Shown here piece by piece: positions 14,814 through 23,036 of a DNA stretch of 64,000 bases. Made by a program: the position numbers and the translations under genes. Location: assembly GCA_963711095.1 (NCBI GenBank), contig CAVQCX010000005.1, forward strand, positions 1 to 64,000, read 5' to 3'. The notes beneath the pieces were generated by a model. It searched no databases. It was given only the letters and a program-made list of their open reading frames with translations, and was not told the DNA's origin. This DNA comes from CAVQCX01 sp963711095 (GTDB lineage: Bacteria; Pseudomonadota; Gammaproteobacteria; Chromatiales; Chromatiaceae). Numbering within the stretch: the first letter of the stretch is position 1; each line of letters starts with the position of its first letter.

Positions 14814-16554
14814 TGCTCTGAAGAATCTGTTTCTCGCCTGGCTCGCCCTGCTGCAGATGCGCTTCGTCGGCACGTTTCAGGAGACGCTCTCCCAGCGTCT
14901 GTTCGCGCTGTACATGCGTCAGCCCTTCGCCTTCCATCTGCAGCGCAACTCAGCCGAGCTGCTGCGCAATGTCGTAGTCGAGATCAACGAGCTTGGCGCC
15001 CGGGCGGTGATTCCGGCGCTGACCCTGTTGGTGGAGGGTCTGGTGCTCGGCGCCATTGTTCTTCTGCTCCTGGTCGTGCAGCCGGTGGGTACGCTGCTCG
15101 GAGCCGCATTGACCGCGACCTCCGCCTGGGTACTTTATCCTAGAAGCGGCAGTTGAACGGCCGCCAGGGTGCGTGCCGCGTGGTGTCTGGCAAGGCATGA
15201 CGAGGCGGAATAGTCATTCTATTCCAACGAGTTATAACGCAGCTAGGCGCCGCGCGGTGCGTGCCCTGGTGGTCGTAGCGGCCATCACCCGACGGGTGAG
15301 TCTCAAGTTTTCCATAAACACAGTCCGCGCAGTCACTGGATCGCTGCTCGAAGCGGTCAACTGCTGTTTCTAGGTTTATGTGCCGACGCGCGGACCTTTG
15401 GCCGCCTGGGGCCGCCTGCGCCACCGCCACGGGGGCGAGCGCCTGCGTCAGTTTCAGCACGGGCTGCAGATGGTCAAGGAGATCAAGCTGCTCGGCCGGG
15501 AGGATGCGCTGCTCGGCTTGTATCGCCGTCACAACCGCGAGTGGGCCCGCTCGGTGGAACGCTACGAAACCTTGCAGCGAGTGCCACGGCTGTGGTTCGA
15601 GGTGCTGTTCGTCGCCAGCGTCGTGGTCGTGACCCTGGTGTTGCTGGGCAGTGGCGCCACCAGGGAGAGCCTTTTGCCGACCCTGGGGCTGTTCGCGGCT
15701 GCCGCGTTCCGCTTCATCCCCTCCGCTAGCCGCTTGGTGATGTCGATGCAGGCCCTGGCAGCGCCTGGCCGACCATCAGCCTGCTTCACCGGGAGCTGAC
15801 GGATCTCGCCCAGCATGTGGAGCCTGCGCCTGCGTCCGGCTCGGGCCTCAGGATGCAGCACAATCTGCGGCTCGCCGGGGTGTGTTTCGGCCATGCCGGC
15901 GAGCGACAGGCGATCCTCAGCGACGTCGATTTGACCATCGCCAAAGGCGAGCGTGTCTGCATCAGCGGGCCGAGCGGTGCCGGCAAGAGCACCTTGGTGG
16001 ATCTGGTGCTCGGGCTGCTACGTCCCACCAGCGGGCAGACCCAGGTGGATGGCCTGGACATCGCCGGGGCGTCGCGTGCCTGGCAGCGCCACATCGGCTA
16101 CGTGCCCCAATCGGTTGGCCTCATCGACGACAGCCTGCGTCGAAACGTGGCTCTCGGAGCTGCCGAGGGCGAGATCGACGACCGGGCGGTGTGGCGGGCG
16201 CTACGCTGCGCCGGACTGGAGGATTTCGCGAGGTCGTTGCCGGCCGGGCTCGACACGGTATTCGGAGAGAACGGCGCCCGCCTGTCGGGTGGCGAGCGCC
16301 AGCGCGTAGGGATCGCCCGCGCGCTTTACCTCGACCCCGAGATACTGGTCCTCGACGAGCCCACCAGTGCCCTTGATCTGGCCTCCGAGCGAGCCGTCCT
16401 GCGCAGCGTGCTCTCCCTGGGTGCCGACAAGACCGTGCTGATGGTTGCCCACCGTCCTTCCGCCGTTGCCATGTTCCAGCGGGTGATCCGGCTGGAGGCG
16501 GGCCGCGTGGTCGCAGACCAGGTCAGCGGCGCGGGCGCCATCGCCATGCCCTGA
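14814..16554 (+). pseudogene. PglK-like ABC flippase for lipid-linked oligosaccharide, broken
   Basis: A fused transmembrane and ATPase exporter that would flip an undecaprenyl-linked glycan. Three pieces remain. (a) 14814-15138, membrane domain from LFLAWLALLQMRFVGTFQET. (b) 15380-~15760, coupling region HGLQMVKEIKLLGREDALL and two helices, typical of PglK. (c) ~15760-16554, ATPase with GPSGAGKST, LSGGERQRVGIARAL and ILVLDEPTSALD. Lesions: the 5' third is replaced by the dispersed repeat, a 236-bp element sits between (a) and (b), and one frameshift lies near 15760. Removing 15139-15379 joins (a) and (b) in frame. The tail overlaps the convergent oligosaccharyltransferase by 32 bp. Confidence 0.85.
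15139..15374. mobile_element. 236-bp MITE-like element inserted in the flippase gene
   Basis: Left end CCTAGAAGCGGCAGTTGA (15139) and right end TCAACTGCTGTTTCTAGG (ending 15374) are inverted with 16 of 18 bases matching. TTTAT occurs directly on both sides (15134-15138 and 15375-15379), a 5-bp target duplication. No gene inside. Excising the element and one TTTAT restores the flippase frame (AWVLY then VPTRGPLAAWGRL). A second family member is at 58918-59084. Confidence 0.9.
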
Positions 16555-18808
16555 CCTTGTCGCCCTCGGGAGTGGTGGCGGCCGCTACCAGCTCGAAGTG
16601 CTCGCGCTGGTAGCGCCCGTCCAGCAGCACCAGTTGGGTGACGAGCGAGCGCAGCACGCCCGGGGAGCCAACGAAAGCGCGCCGCTTCACTTGGTCCAGC
16701 AGAACCCCGGGATTGTCTGCTGGAGCCTCACCGGTGATGTCCAGCAGGCGGTCCAGCGTGGCCAGCCGGAGCAGCGAAGGCGTCAGGAGGATGCTCCGCC
16801 CGCTGCCCGCATCGCGCAGCACCAGCCGGCCTCGGGCCGCCTGTCCGTCGGGCATCACGAAGCGCTCGATCTGCAGGCCGCTGGCGGAGGGCAGGTGCAG
16901 CGGACAGTCGTAGCTGCCGTCCGCGGCGACCCGGCAGGGCGCCCAGCGCGTCGACCATCTCACCGCTTGGGGTGCGGCAAACCGGGCGCGGTCGAGCCTG
17001 GTGCGCAGGGCCCGGGCCTGGGCCAACAGCGGCGCGGACAGGCCGGGTGGCAGGTCTCCGGCGCGGACCCTGTCGGCAGCCTGGGCCCGTATCGGCTGCC
17101 AGAAGCCCGAGATCATCCACCCCTGCTGGCCCAGCAGCGCACTGGAGGTGAGCAGGTACACGGGGTGGCCGCAGTCGTCCGGGGAGCCGCAGGCGGCCTG
17201 GCTCAGCAGCCGGTCGAGGGGCTGGTCTGCGTCGGCGGCGAGGAGCCGGCCCACGTCATGGATCCGGGGGTTTTGCAGGCTGGCTCCGTCGACGGCGACG
17301 GGCCGCCGGGCCCAATAGGTGGCCCAGTGCCCTGTGTCCCACCAGGTGACCAGGATGGCATCCCGGGGCGTGGTGCGCGCAAGCTCCGACAGCACGCTCA
17401 CCCAGGCGGTACTGAGCGCCGGGTGCTGGCGCTCCACCGCGCTCAGGGCTTGCGGGGCGAGGCCCGCCAGCAGGGCCGCGGCGGCGAGCGGCGCGGCAGC
17501 GCTCTTGATCGCCGAGGGACGCACCAGCTCGGGCAGTGCGCCTATGCCGAGCCCGGCCAGCAGGGCCAGCGGCGGTGCGAGCAGCAGCAGAAAGCGCTCG
17601 GCGCGCGGTGCCAGGATCAGGCCGCCGACGGTCCAGGCCAGCAACAGCAGGGGCCCTGCGGGAAAACCTTGTCTAGCCCAGGGCCACAGGCGGCGGATCA
17701 CTGCCATCAGCCCGATGGCTGCGGCCACCAGGCTCGGCCAGCCCAGCAGGCGTGTCGCCCCGGCGAGGTCCGGCACTGTCAGCTCGCCGACCGTAGCGAA
17801 GGAATCCGGCGGCGGCAGGCCGCCGAGTGCGGGCCCTGGTGCTTTGCCGATCGCCAGCAGCCCGGGAGCCAGGGTCAGTACAACGGCGATGAAGCCCATG
17901 ACCGCCAGGGTGAAGCTGCCGGTCACCGCTCCGACACGCCGCCATCGTTCTGCCGAGTGGCGCAGCGCCTCGCCGAGGGCGAGGGGGGCTACGCAAGCGA
18001 CCATGATGGCGGTGAAGGGCCAGCCGCCCCAGGTCGCGGCCAGCAGGCCCGTAGCGGCGCCGGTGGTCAAGGCGGCCAGCGGCCGCCAGCCACCCTCGGT
18101 CGCCGCCGTCAGGAACCGCTCCGCGCCGAGCAGCACCGCCAGCATCAGCGCCAGGATCCAGACATCGTCATCCGCGCCGAAGGCCCGCTGGATCACGATC
18201 GGCGTCAGCAGCAGCGCCAGAGCCGCCGCCAGGCCGGCGCTGCGGGCGCCGAGCGGGGCCATGCTGCGCACGGCCAGGTACGAGAGCAGCGCACAGACCA
18301 CGAGCATCAGGCTGGTGTGCAAACGGCCCGCAGCCAGTAGCGAGGCCTGGGGATCCACCGCGCGCATCGCCTTGTAGACCAGCGCTATGGCCCAGGGATG
18401 GGGCGAGGTCGCATCGATCATCGGCCGCCCGACGGGCGGAATGACCAGGGTGTCGCGACAGACGCTACGGGAGAGGCTGTCGGCACAGGGTGTGCCGGTC
18501 TCGGCAATGCTGCGGGCCAGGCGAAGAAAGTAGTAACCGTCCCGGGAGTCGGGGTAGGCCGCATAACGCCCATGCGAGTCCTCCGAGCCGTAGGCAGCGC
18601 GATAGGCTTTTTCCATGTCGGAGCGTGCGGATGCCGGGGCCTTACCGCTGGCGATGAGCTTCTGAGCCCACTGCTCGGCCATCGGCAGAGACGCCTGCTC
18701 GCTCTGCAGCGTCCAGACCAGGCCTGCCGCGGCTATTGCGACCAGCACCAGCTCCCCGGTGCGGCTGGTCACGAGCCGAGACCACAGAAGCGCGATCGCC
18801 GCCCTCAA
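16523..18808 (-). CDS. STT3/PglB-family oligosaccharyltransferase
   Basis: Integral-membrane glycosyltransferase that would move an oligosaccharide from a polyprenyl carrier to protein on the periplasmic side; 761 residues. The N-terminal half has about 11-13 membrane helices; the C-terminal ~300 residues are soluble. Family motifs: PDSRDGYYFLRLARSI (about 86-101, catalytic Asp 90), GADDD (about 211-215), TVGE (about 339-342, equivalent to the PglB TIxE loop), RAERF (about 402-406) and WWDTGHW (about 489-495, the sequon-binding WWDxG signature). The start is TTG overlapping the stop of the upstream methyltransferase remnant (TTGA), so they were co-translated. Acceptor and glycan are unknown. 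The gene is intact while neighbours are broken. Confidence 0.85.
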   Translation of the reverse strand: MRAAIALLWSRLVTSRTGELVLVAIAAAGLVWTLQSEQASLPMAEQWAQKLIASGKAPASARSDMEKAYRAAYGSEDSHGRYAAYPDSRDGYYFLRLARSIAETGTPCADSLSRSVCRDTLVIPPVGRPMIDATSPHPWAIALVYKAMRAVDPQASLLAAGRLHTSLMLVVCALLSYLAVRSMAPLGARSAGLAAALALLLTPIVIQRAFGADDDVWILALMLAVLLGAERFLTAATEGGWRPLAALTTGAATGLLAATWGGWPFTAIMVACVAPLALGEALRHSAERWRRVGAVTGSFTLAVMGFIAVVLTLAPGLLAIGKAPGPALGGLPPPDSFATVGELTVPDLAGATRLLGWPSLVAAAIGLMAVIRRLWPWARQGFPAGPLLLLAWTVGGLILAPRAERFLLLLAPPLALLAGLGIGALPELVRPSAIKSAAAPLAAAALLAGLAPQALSAVERQHPALSTAWVSVLSELARTTPRDAILVTWWDTGHWATYWARRPVAVDGASLQNPRIHDVGRLLAADADQPLDRLLSQAACGSPDDCGHPVYLLTSSALLGQQGWMISGFWQPIRAQAADRVRAGDLPPGLSAPLLAQARALRTRLDRARFAAPQAVRWSTRWAPCRVAADGSYDCPLHLPSASGLQIERFVMPDGQAARGRLVLRDAGSGRSILLTPSLLRLATLDRLLDITGEAPADNPGVLLDQVKRRAFVGSPGVLRSLVTQLVLLDGRYQREHFELVAAATTPEGDKVRAWRWRPRR

Positions 18809-19214
18809 TTCGCGGGTCTCAGCAAAAGCTCGACCTGGCGCTCCAGGCGTCCGTCGGCGATGACCGAGCCCAGCCTCGCGAGCACGTGCTCCGGGGTGCT
18901 CCAGGCGATCCTCTGCGGGTGATGCTCGTTCTCCACTGCAGCAGTCCGATCGATACCAGCCCGATGGCGGCGCCGACGTCCACCAGCAGCGGCGCCTTCA
19001 TGCCGGCCATGACGGTCGCGCGCGCGGTATCGCTGAGCAGGTCCACCACGGCAGTGGCCCAGGTACCCTGGCGCCCGTAGTGCCGCAACATCGCCGCGTC
19101 ATCGGCATCGCCGCGGAACCGGCCCCAGCAGCCTCCAACGCTCACCGTCGGGCGGCGCAGCAGGTGAGCTGCCCGAAATGCCAGTCCGGAGCGAATGCGT
19201 GCCCGCCCGGTCAC
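18805..19214 (-). pseudogene. FkbM-like methyltransferase remnant
   Basis: From a possible GTG at 19214 the frame runs through DDAAMLRHYGRQGTWATAV to PLLVDVGAAIGLVSIGLLQ, a glycine-rich SAM-binding motif like FkbM-family sugar methyltransferases. It then leaves frame; the next frame supplies ENEHHPQRIAWSTPEHVLA to the TGA at 18805. At ~136 codons it is about half the usual length, so it has an internal deletion plus frameshift. The end overlaps the TTG start of the oligosaccharyltransferase. Family assignment is moderate. Confidence 0.55.
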
Positions 19215-19266
19215 CGGCCGGCGGCCACGAGGGCGTTTCTCCCGGCACCCCGCAAGGGCGACCGGC

Positions 19267-19488
19267 TCAGCGGGCACGCGTGCAAACGACCACCATCGCG
19301 AGGTCCCAGTGCCACCCGAGCAGCCTGTTGCTGACCTTCGCCGCATAATAACGCCGCAGCATGCGCCTGCGGTCGTGCCTGTGCACGTCGTCCACACCCA
19401 GCTCGAGAACGTCGAAGCCAAACCGGTCTCGCAGTGCCCGCTTGAGCACGCGGGGCGTGAAATGAATCAGGTGGATCTCCTTCGCCGT
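19267..19488 (-). pseudogene. C-terminal fragment of a class I SAM methyltransferase
   Basis: Starting after an in-frame TAG (19491), the codons read IHLIHFTPRVLKRALRDRFG and then LELGVDDVHRHDRRRMLRRY and LGWHWDLAMVVVCTRAR. This is the shape of the C-terminus of a Methyltransf_11/23-type enzyme (HLHLFTPRxLxxLLxxxGF). The SAM-binding N-terminus is missing and the MurG-like gene ends 9 bp upstream. Probably once a sugar or lipid methyltransferase of the glycan locus. Confidence 0.55.
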
Positions 19489-19496
19489 CTATCCGG

Positions 19497-20573
19497 TCAT
19501 GGACCGCGGGCTCCCTTATGCCGCCCCAAGCACAGCGCGCGCACCAGTTGGACCGTATCATCGGTCCCCGATGCGGCGGGGGGATGCGCTTTGGGCCGCC
19601 GCAGCAGGAGCGAGAGGCACTCGGCGGCCTCCGCCGTGCGCCATTTGCGCTCCGGTATCCAGGCGATGCCGTGTCGGCTGGCCATCGCCCTGGCATTGGC
19701 CTCCTGGTGGCTGTCGGCGACAGCCGATATCGGCACGGCCAGGGTCGGCGTGCCCGAGGCCGCGGCCTCGCACAGGCTTCCGGCGCCGCCGGCACAGATG
19801 GCCGCGTCGGCCCAGGCCCAGCGCTCCGCCAGGGCCAGGTCGAAGCCCACCACGGCGGCGGGAATCCCGGCCTGGGCGTAGGCCGCCTGTACCTCCGCCT
19901 GGTGCTTTTCACCGGCCTGGTGATAGACCTCGACCTCCAGGCCGCGCCGCCACAGGGTTTCGGCCAGAGCCGCCCCGGCGCGATTGAGCGTGGGGCTGCC
20001 GAAGGTGCCGCCGGTAATCAGCAGCCGGGGCCGCAGCCCCCGGGGCGGAGGAGTCGTCCCCGGGTGCAGGCGCAACGGCAGATCGACGACCCGCGCATCC
20101 CGCCAGCGCCCGAAGCCCAGGGCCTCGGGCATGGCCACCAGCTTGAGGTCGGCGAAACGCGCGAGCAGCGCATTGGTCCGCCCCGGTACGGCGTTGGCTT
20201 CCAGGACGATCAGCGGGCGGCCCAGGCTGGCGGCCGCCAGCCCTGCGCCCAGGGAGGCATAGCCGCCCAGGCAGATCAGGCCGTCGACCTGGTGCCGACG
20301 CATGTGGCGACGGCCGAGACGCATGCCGTGCAAGGCGCTGAGCCGGGCGCGTATCCGCCCGGCCATCCCGGCGCCGAAATCGGGATGGGCCGGCAAAGGG
20401 TGGAAAGGGACGCCGAATTGCCGTACAAGAGTTGCCTCGATGCCGTCGACGGCACCGTAGCAGACGATGGCGTCGCGCGGGTACAACCGACCCCAGGCCT
20501 CGGCCAGGGCGAGCATGGGCATCACGTGGCCGGCGGTGTAGCCGCCGGTCAGGCCCATAGTGAGATCGGGCAT
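19497..20573 (-). CDS. MurG/Alg13-Alg14-like GT28 glycosyltransferase
   Basis: A 358-residue GT-B enzyme. The N-terminal glycine loop GLTGGYTAGHVMPMLALAEA corresponds to GGTGGHVFPALAVA of MurG. LICLGGYASLGAGLAAASLG and VLEANAVPGRTNALLARFA are the membrane/acceptor-side motifs. The C-terminal donor domain has LLITGGTFGSPTLN and AAICAGGAGSLCEAAASGTP. The family transfers GlcNAc from UDP-GlcNAc to a polyprenyl-linked sugar; the eukaryotic relative Alg13/14 adds the second GlcNAc of the N-glycan core. It lies away from any peptidoglycan cluster and next to Alg1- and STT3-like genes, so a glycan role is favoured over murG itself. Start is uncertain (20573 or 20558). Confidence 0.8.
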   Translation of the reverse strand: MPDLTMGLTGGYTAGHVMPMLALAEAWGRLYPRDAIVCYGAVDGIEATLVRQFGVPFHPLPAHPDFGAGMAGRIRARLSALHGMRLGRRHMRRHQVDGLICLGGYASLGAGLAAASLGRPLIVLEANAVPGRTNALLARFADLKLVAMPEALGFGRWRDARVVDLPLRLHPGTTPPPRGLRPRLLITGGTFGSPTLNRAGAALAETLWRRGLEVEVYHQAGEKHQAEVQAAYAQAGIPAAVVGFDLALAERWAWADAAICAGGAGSLCEAAASGTPTLAVPISAVADSHQEANARAMASRHGIAWIPERKWRTAEAAECLSLLLRRPKAHPPAASGTDDTVQLVRALCLGRHKGARGP

Positions 20574-21795
20574 GCTCGTCTTGTCCCCTGCCCCGGATCA
20601 GATCATGCGCGCATTGCGCCCCATCGAGTCCGTCGAGCTGCCCCTGAGCGGGGCCACCGTCGTGGTCCTCGCCCAGGCGCCGCTGGACCAGTCACCACGC
20701 ATGGTAGCGCAGGCCTGGGCCCTGGCAGAGGCCGGGGCGAGCGTCCGCTTCGTCGCTTTCGGCAACGCCGAGGATTTTCCCCTGCGCCATCCGCGCATCG
20801 CCGTCCACGCCGTGCCCGGCCCCGGCCGCGATACTTCGGCGGGCTCTCGGAGATGGCCGCTGCTGGCGGGCGCCGGGCGTATGCTCGCCACGGCGCGGCG
20901 CCTCGGCGCTACGCTGAAGGCCGCGGCGCAGGATGCCGATTTGATCCTGACCCAGGTGCCCCCGGCGATTCCGGGCGCCTGGCTGGCGGCCTGGCGCAAG
21001 ATTCCGCTGGTCCTCGACTGGCACAACCTCTCCGGGCCGATGGCTGCGTTGAAGCTCGGCGCCCGTCACCCGGTGGTGCGTCTGCTCGATGTCATCGAGG
21101 GCCGTCTGGGGCCGAAGGCACTGCTCCATTTCGCCGTTACCGGCGCGCTCGCGGCTCACCTGGAGCGCCGTCTGGTCCGCCCGGTGCTGGTGCTGCCCGA
21201 TCGGCCCCTGGTGCTGGGCCCTCACGCTGCCGCCCCGGCGCAATCCCACGGCGAGGCTCTTTCCTGGCGCACCCTGGTGAGCTCCACGAGCTGGACCCTG
21301 GACGAAGCGATGGAGATGCTGCTGGACGCGGCCTCCCTGGTCAGGATTCCCCCCGGCATGGGGCTGCGGCTGATCGTCACCGGCAAGGGCCCCCTGCGGG
21401 CGGCGTTCGAGGCGCGGGCTGCGGCCTTGCAGCGCCCGGAGCTGCGCATCGAAACCGCCTGGCTGTCACCCGGCGCTTATGCCGCCCGCCTGGCTTCGGC
21501 GGATGCCGGCATCAGCCTGCACCGCTCCGCTTCGGGCCTGGATTTTCCGATGAAGCTGATCGACATGGAGGCGGCCGGACTGCCGGTGCTGGCGCTGGAT
21601 TACGGTCCCGCCCTGAGGGACGGTCTGGCGGGTCTTGCCGGGGCACGTACCTTTGCCGATGCCGCCGGGCTGGCGGCCTGCCTGGAGAGCCTGCTGGTCG
21701 AAGGCGCCCCGCCCCATGGCTCGCCCCGAGCGCCGGATTGGGCGACGCTCTGGGCTCGGGTCGCGCTTCCGGCGCTGGAAGCGATATTGAGATGA
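20572..21795 (+). CDS. Alg1-like (GT33) mannosyltransferase homologue
   Basis: A ~407-residue GT-B glycosyltransferase with motifs characteristic of eukaryotic Alg1, which adds the first mannose to chitobiosyl-PP-dolichol. They are LVLDWHNLSG (about 145), VLPDRPLV (about 209), LVSSTSWTLDEAMEMLLDA (about 240), RLIVTGKGPLRAAFE (about 268) and ISLHRSASGLDFPMKLIDME (about 320), the last matching the SSGLDLPMKVVDM block of Alg1. No signal or helix anchor is obvious at the N-terminus. Start could be GTG 20560, ATG 20572 or ATG 20605; all leave little or no room from the divergent MurG-like gene. Donor (GDP-mannose in the family) is inferred only. Confidence 0.8.
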   Translation: MLVLSPAPDQIMRALRPIESVELPLSGATVVVLAQAPLDQSPRMVAQAWALAEAGASVRFVAFGNAEDFPLRHPRIAVHAVPGPGRDTSAGSRRWPLLAGAGRMLATARRLGATLKAAAQDADLILTQVPPAIPGAWLAAWRKIPLVLDWHNLSGPMAALKLGARHPVVRLLDVIEGRLGPKALLHFAVTGALAAHLERRLVRPVLVLPDRPLVLGPHAAAPAQSHGEALSWRTLVSSTSWTLDEAMEMLLDAASLVRIPPGMGLRLIVTGKGPLRAAFEARAAALQRPELRIETAWLSPGAYAARLASADAGISLHRSASGLDFPMKLIDMEAAGLPVLALDYGPALRDGLAGLAGARTFADAAGLAACLESLLVEGAPPHGSPRAPDWATLWARVALPALEAILR

Positions 21796-22022
21796 AGCGG
21801 GCGCTGCTGCTCTTCGGCGATCTCCAGGAGCGCGGCGGCGGGCTGGTCTGCCCCCACTGCGGCGGGGAGATGCGCTTCTTGTCGGTGATCGAGGAGCCCC
21901 TGGTGATCGACCGCATCCTGTGCCACCTGGGGCTCTGGGCCCCGCGCCCGCCCGAGGAGGGCGACTGGCCGGTCAATGGTCAGATCCCTCTGACCTACGA
22001 GCCTCTGCCCGCCATCGCCTGA
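21792..22022 (+). pseudogene. IS91-family transposase, C-terminal fragment
   Basis: The frame contains LVCPHCGGEMRFLSVIEEP, then a HLGLWAPRPP block and NGQIPLTYEPLPAIA at its end. This is the usual C-terminus of IS91/IS801-type (Y2, rolling-circle) transposases, with the CPxCGG zinc knuckle. Only ~60 residues remain of ~350-450. The first codons (from ATG 21792) overlap the Alg1-like stop and are probably not original. It marks an old insertion at the edge of the glycan locus. Confidence 0.75.
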
Positions 22023-22143
22023 CCGTTCTCGAGCCTTGACGTGGGCGTCGGTCGCGCTAACATCCGGCGAGAATCAAGGAAATCGCGCACAGAGCCGTCG
22101 GGCGGAGCTTCGTCCGGCTCTCGGCGGCATCACCAGGGGGGAC

Positions 22144-22252
22144 TGAGGATGGTTTCGTGCGGCGAGGGTGGCAGAGAGCGGGTGGTTGGCGCCGAATCTG
22201 GGCTGGTGGCTTGCTCTCCGCCTGCGGCGGCTGAAAGCAAATTCCTATCCCT
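22144..22252. repeat. Dispersed ~108-bp repeat, copy B
   Basis: Sequence from TGAGGATGGTTTCG to AAATTCCTATCCCT, near-identical to copy C (24793-24900) over ~107 bp with one clear mismatch (T/C at the 14th position), and sharing its last 60 bp with copy A (14754-14813). It holds the hairpin CCGCCTGCGGCGG. The right end joins directly the shortened signal-peptide codons of a DUF1566 gene. Confidence 0.9.
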
Positions 22253-22785
22253 AATGCTGATGGGGCTGATGGCGGCAGCGGTGTCCAGGGCCAGACTTGC
22301 AACAGCAGCGTCCCCGTGAGCCCCCCGTGGACCGCTTCGTGATCCGCAATCGCGGCGCCACGGTATTCGACAAACAGACCGGTCTGGAGTGGCAGCGCTG
22401 CCCGGAGGGCTTCGTGTTCTCGGATGGCGGCACGAACACGAGCTTCGCCGACGACCACTGTGCCATCGGCGCGAATTACTCCTTCACCTGGCAGCAGGCC
22501 CTGCAGGACGCCAAGAGCCTCGACCAGGGGCCAGGCTATGCAGGAGCCACCGATTGGCGGGTGCCCAACGTCAAGGAGCTGAGATCCATCATCGAGGAGG
22601 CATGCGACGCTCCTGCGGTCGAGCTGGCAGTCTTTCCCGATACGCCGCCGGTAGAGTTCTGGTCGGCTTCGCCCAATATCGGCAATCCGGGCTTCCACTG
22701 GTACGTCGATTTCGCTTTAGGCGGGATCGCTTTTTACGATTCAAACGTTTCCAGGTTGGTGCGTCTCGTGCGCGACGGAGAGTGA
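22253..22785 (+). pseudogene. DUF1566 (Lcl C-terminal type) exported protein, damaged 5' end
   Basis: The main part from VDRFVIRNRGATVFDKQTGL through GATDWRVPNVKELRSIIEEA to SRLVRLVRDGE is a DUF1566 domain, closely related to the intact paralogue at 24087-24632. The 5' end is damaged: the repeat abuts a shortened leader (MLMGLMAAAV...). The segment equivalent to QTCSSDTSPVDRF is only readable by changing frame before a C6 run near 22323. A TTG at 22297 could restart translation without a signal peptide. Likely inactive or mislocalised. Confidence 0.65.
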
Positions 22786-23036
22786 GCTCACTCTGCGAGG
22801 TCGGTGCTCGCATCCAATGACCCGACCGCCTCTGGGATGGGCAGACCGGTGAAGTCAGACTTGATACAGTGGGCGCCCTGTCGGCGCCGGCCCGTTTCCA
22901 TGGCGGCTGCGCTTGACAAGGTTGGCCGGCGCACATCGATGGAGCAATTGGGTTCCAAGCGCCAACAAGAACACTCCCGCCCCCCAATGGGCTGGTCCGG
23001 ACTTTCGTTTTTTGCGCTTTCCCGAGGAGCTACGCC

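Noticed and set aside
19497..20573. Calling the MurG-like gene the cell's murG
   Set aside because: It lies in a glycan locus away from division/cell-wall genes, and several motifs differ from canonical MurG; a second function is more likely.
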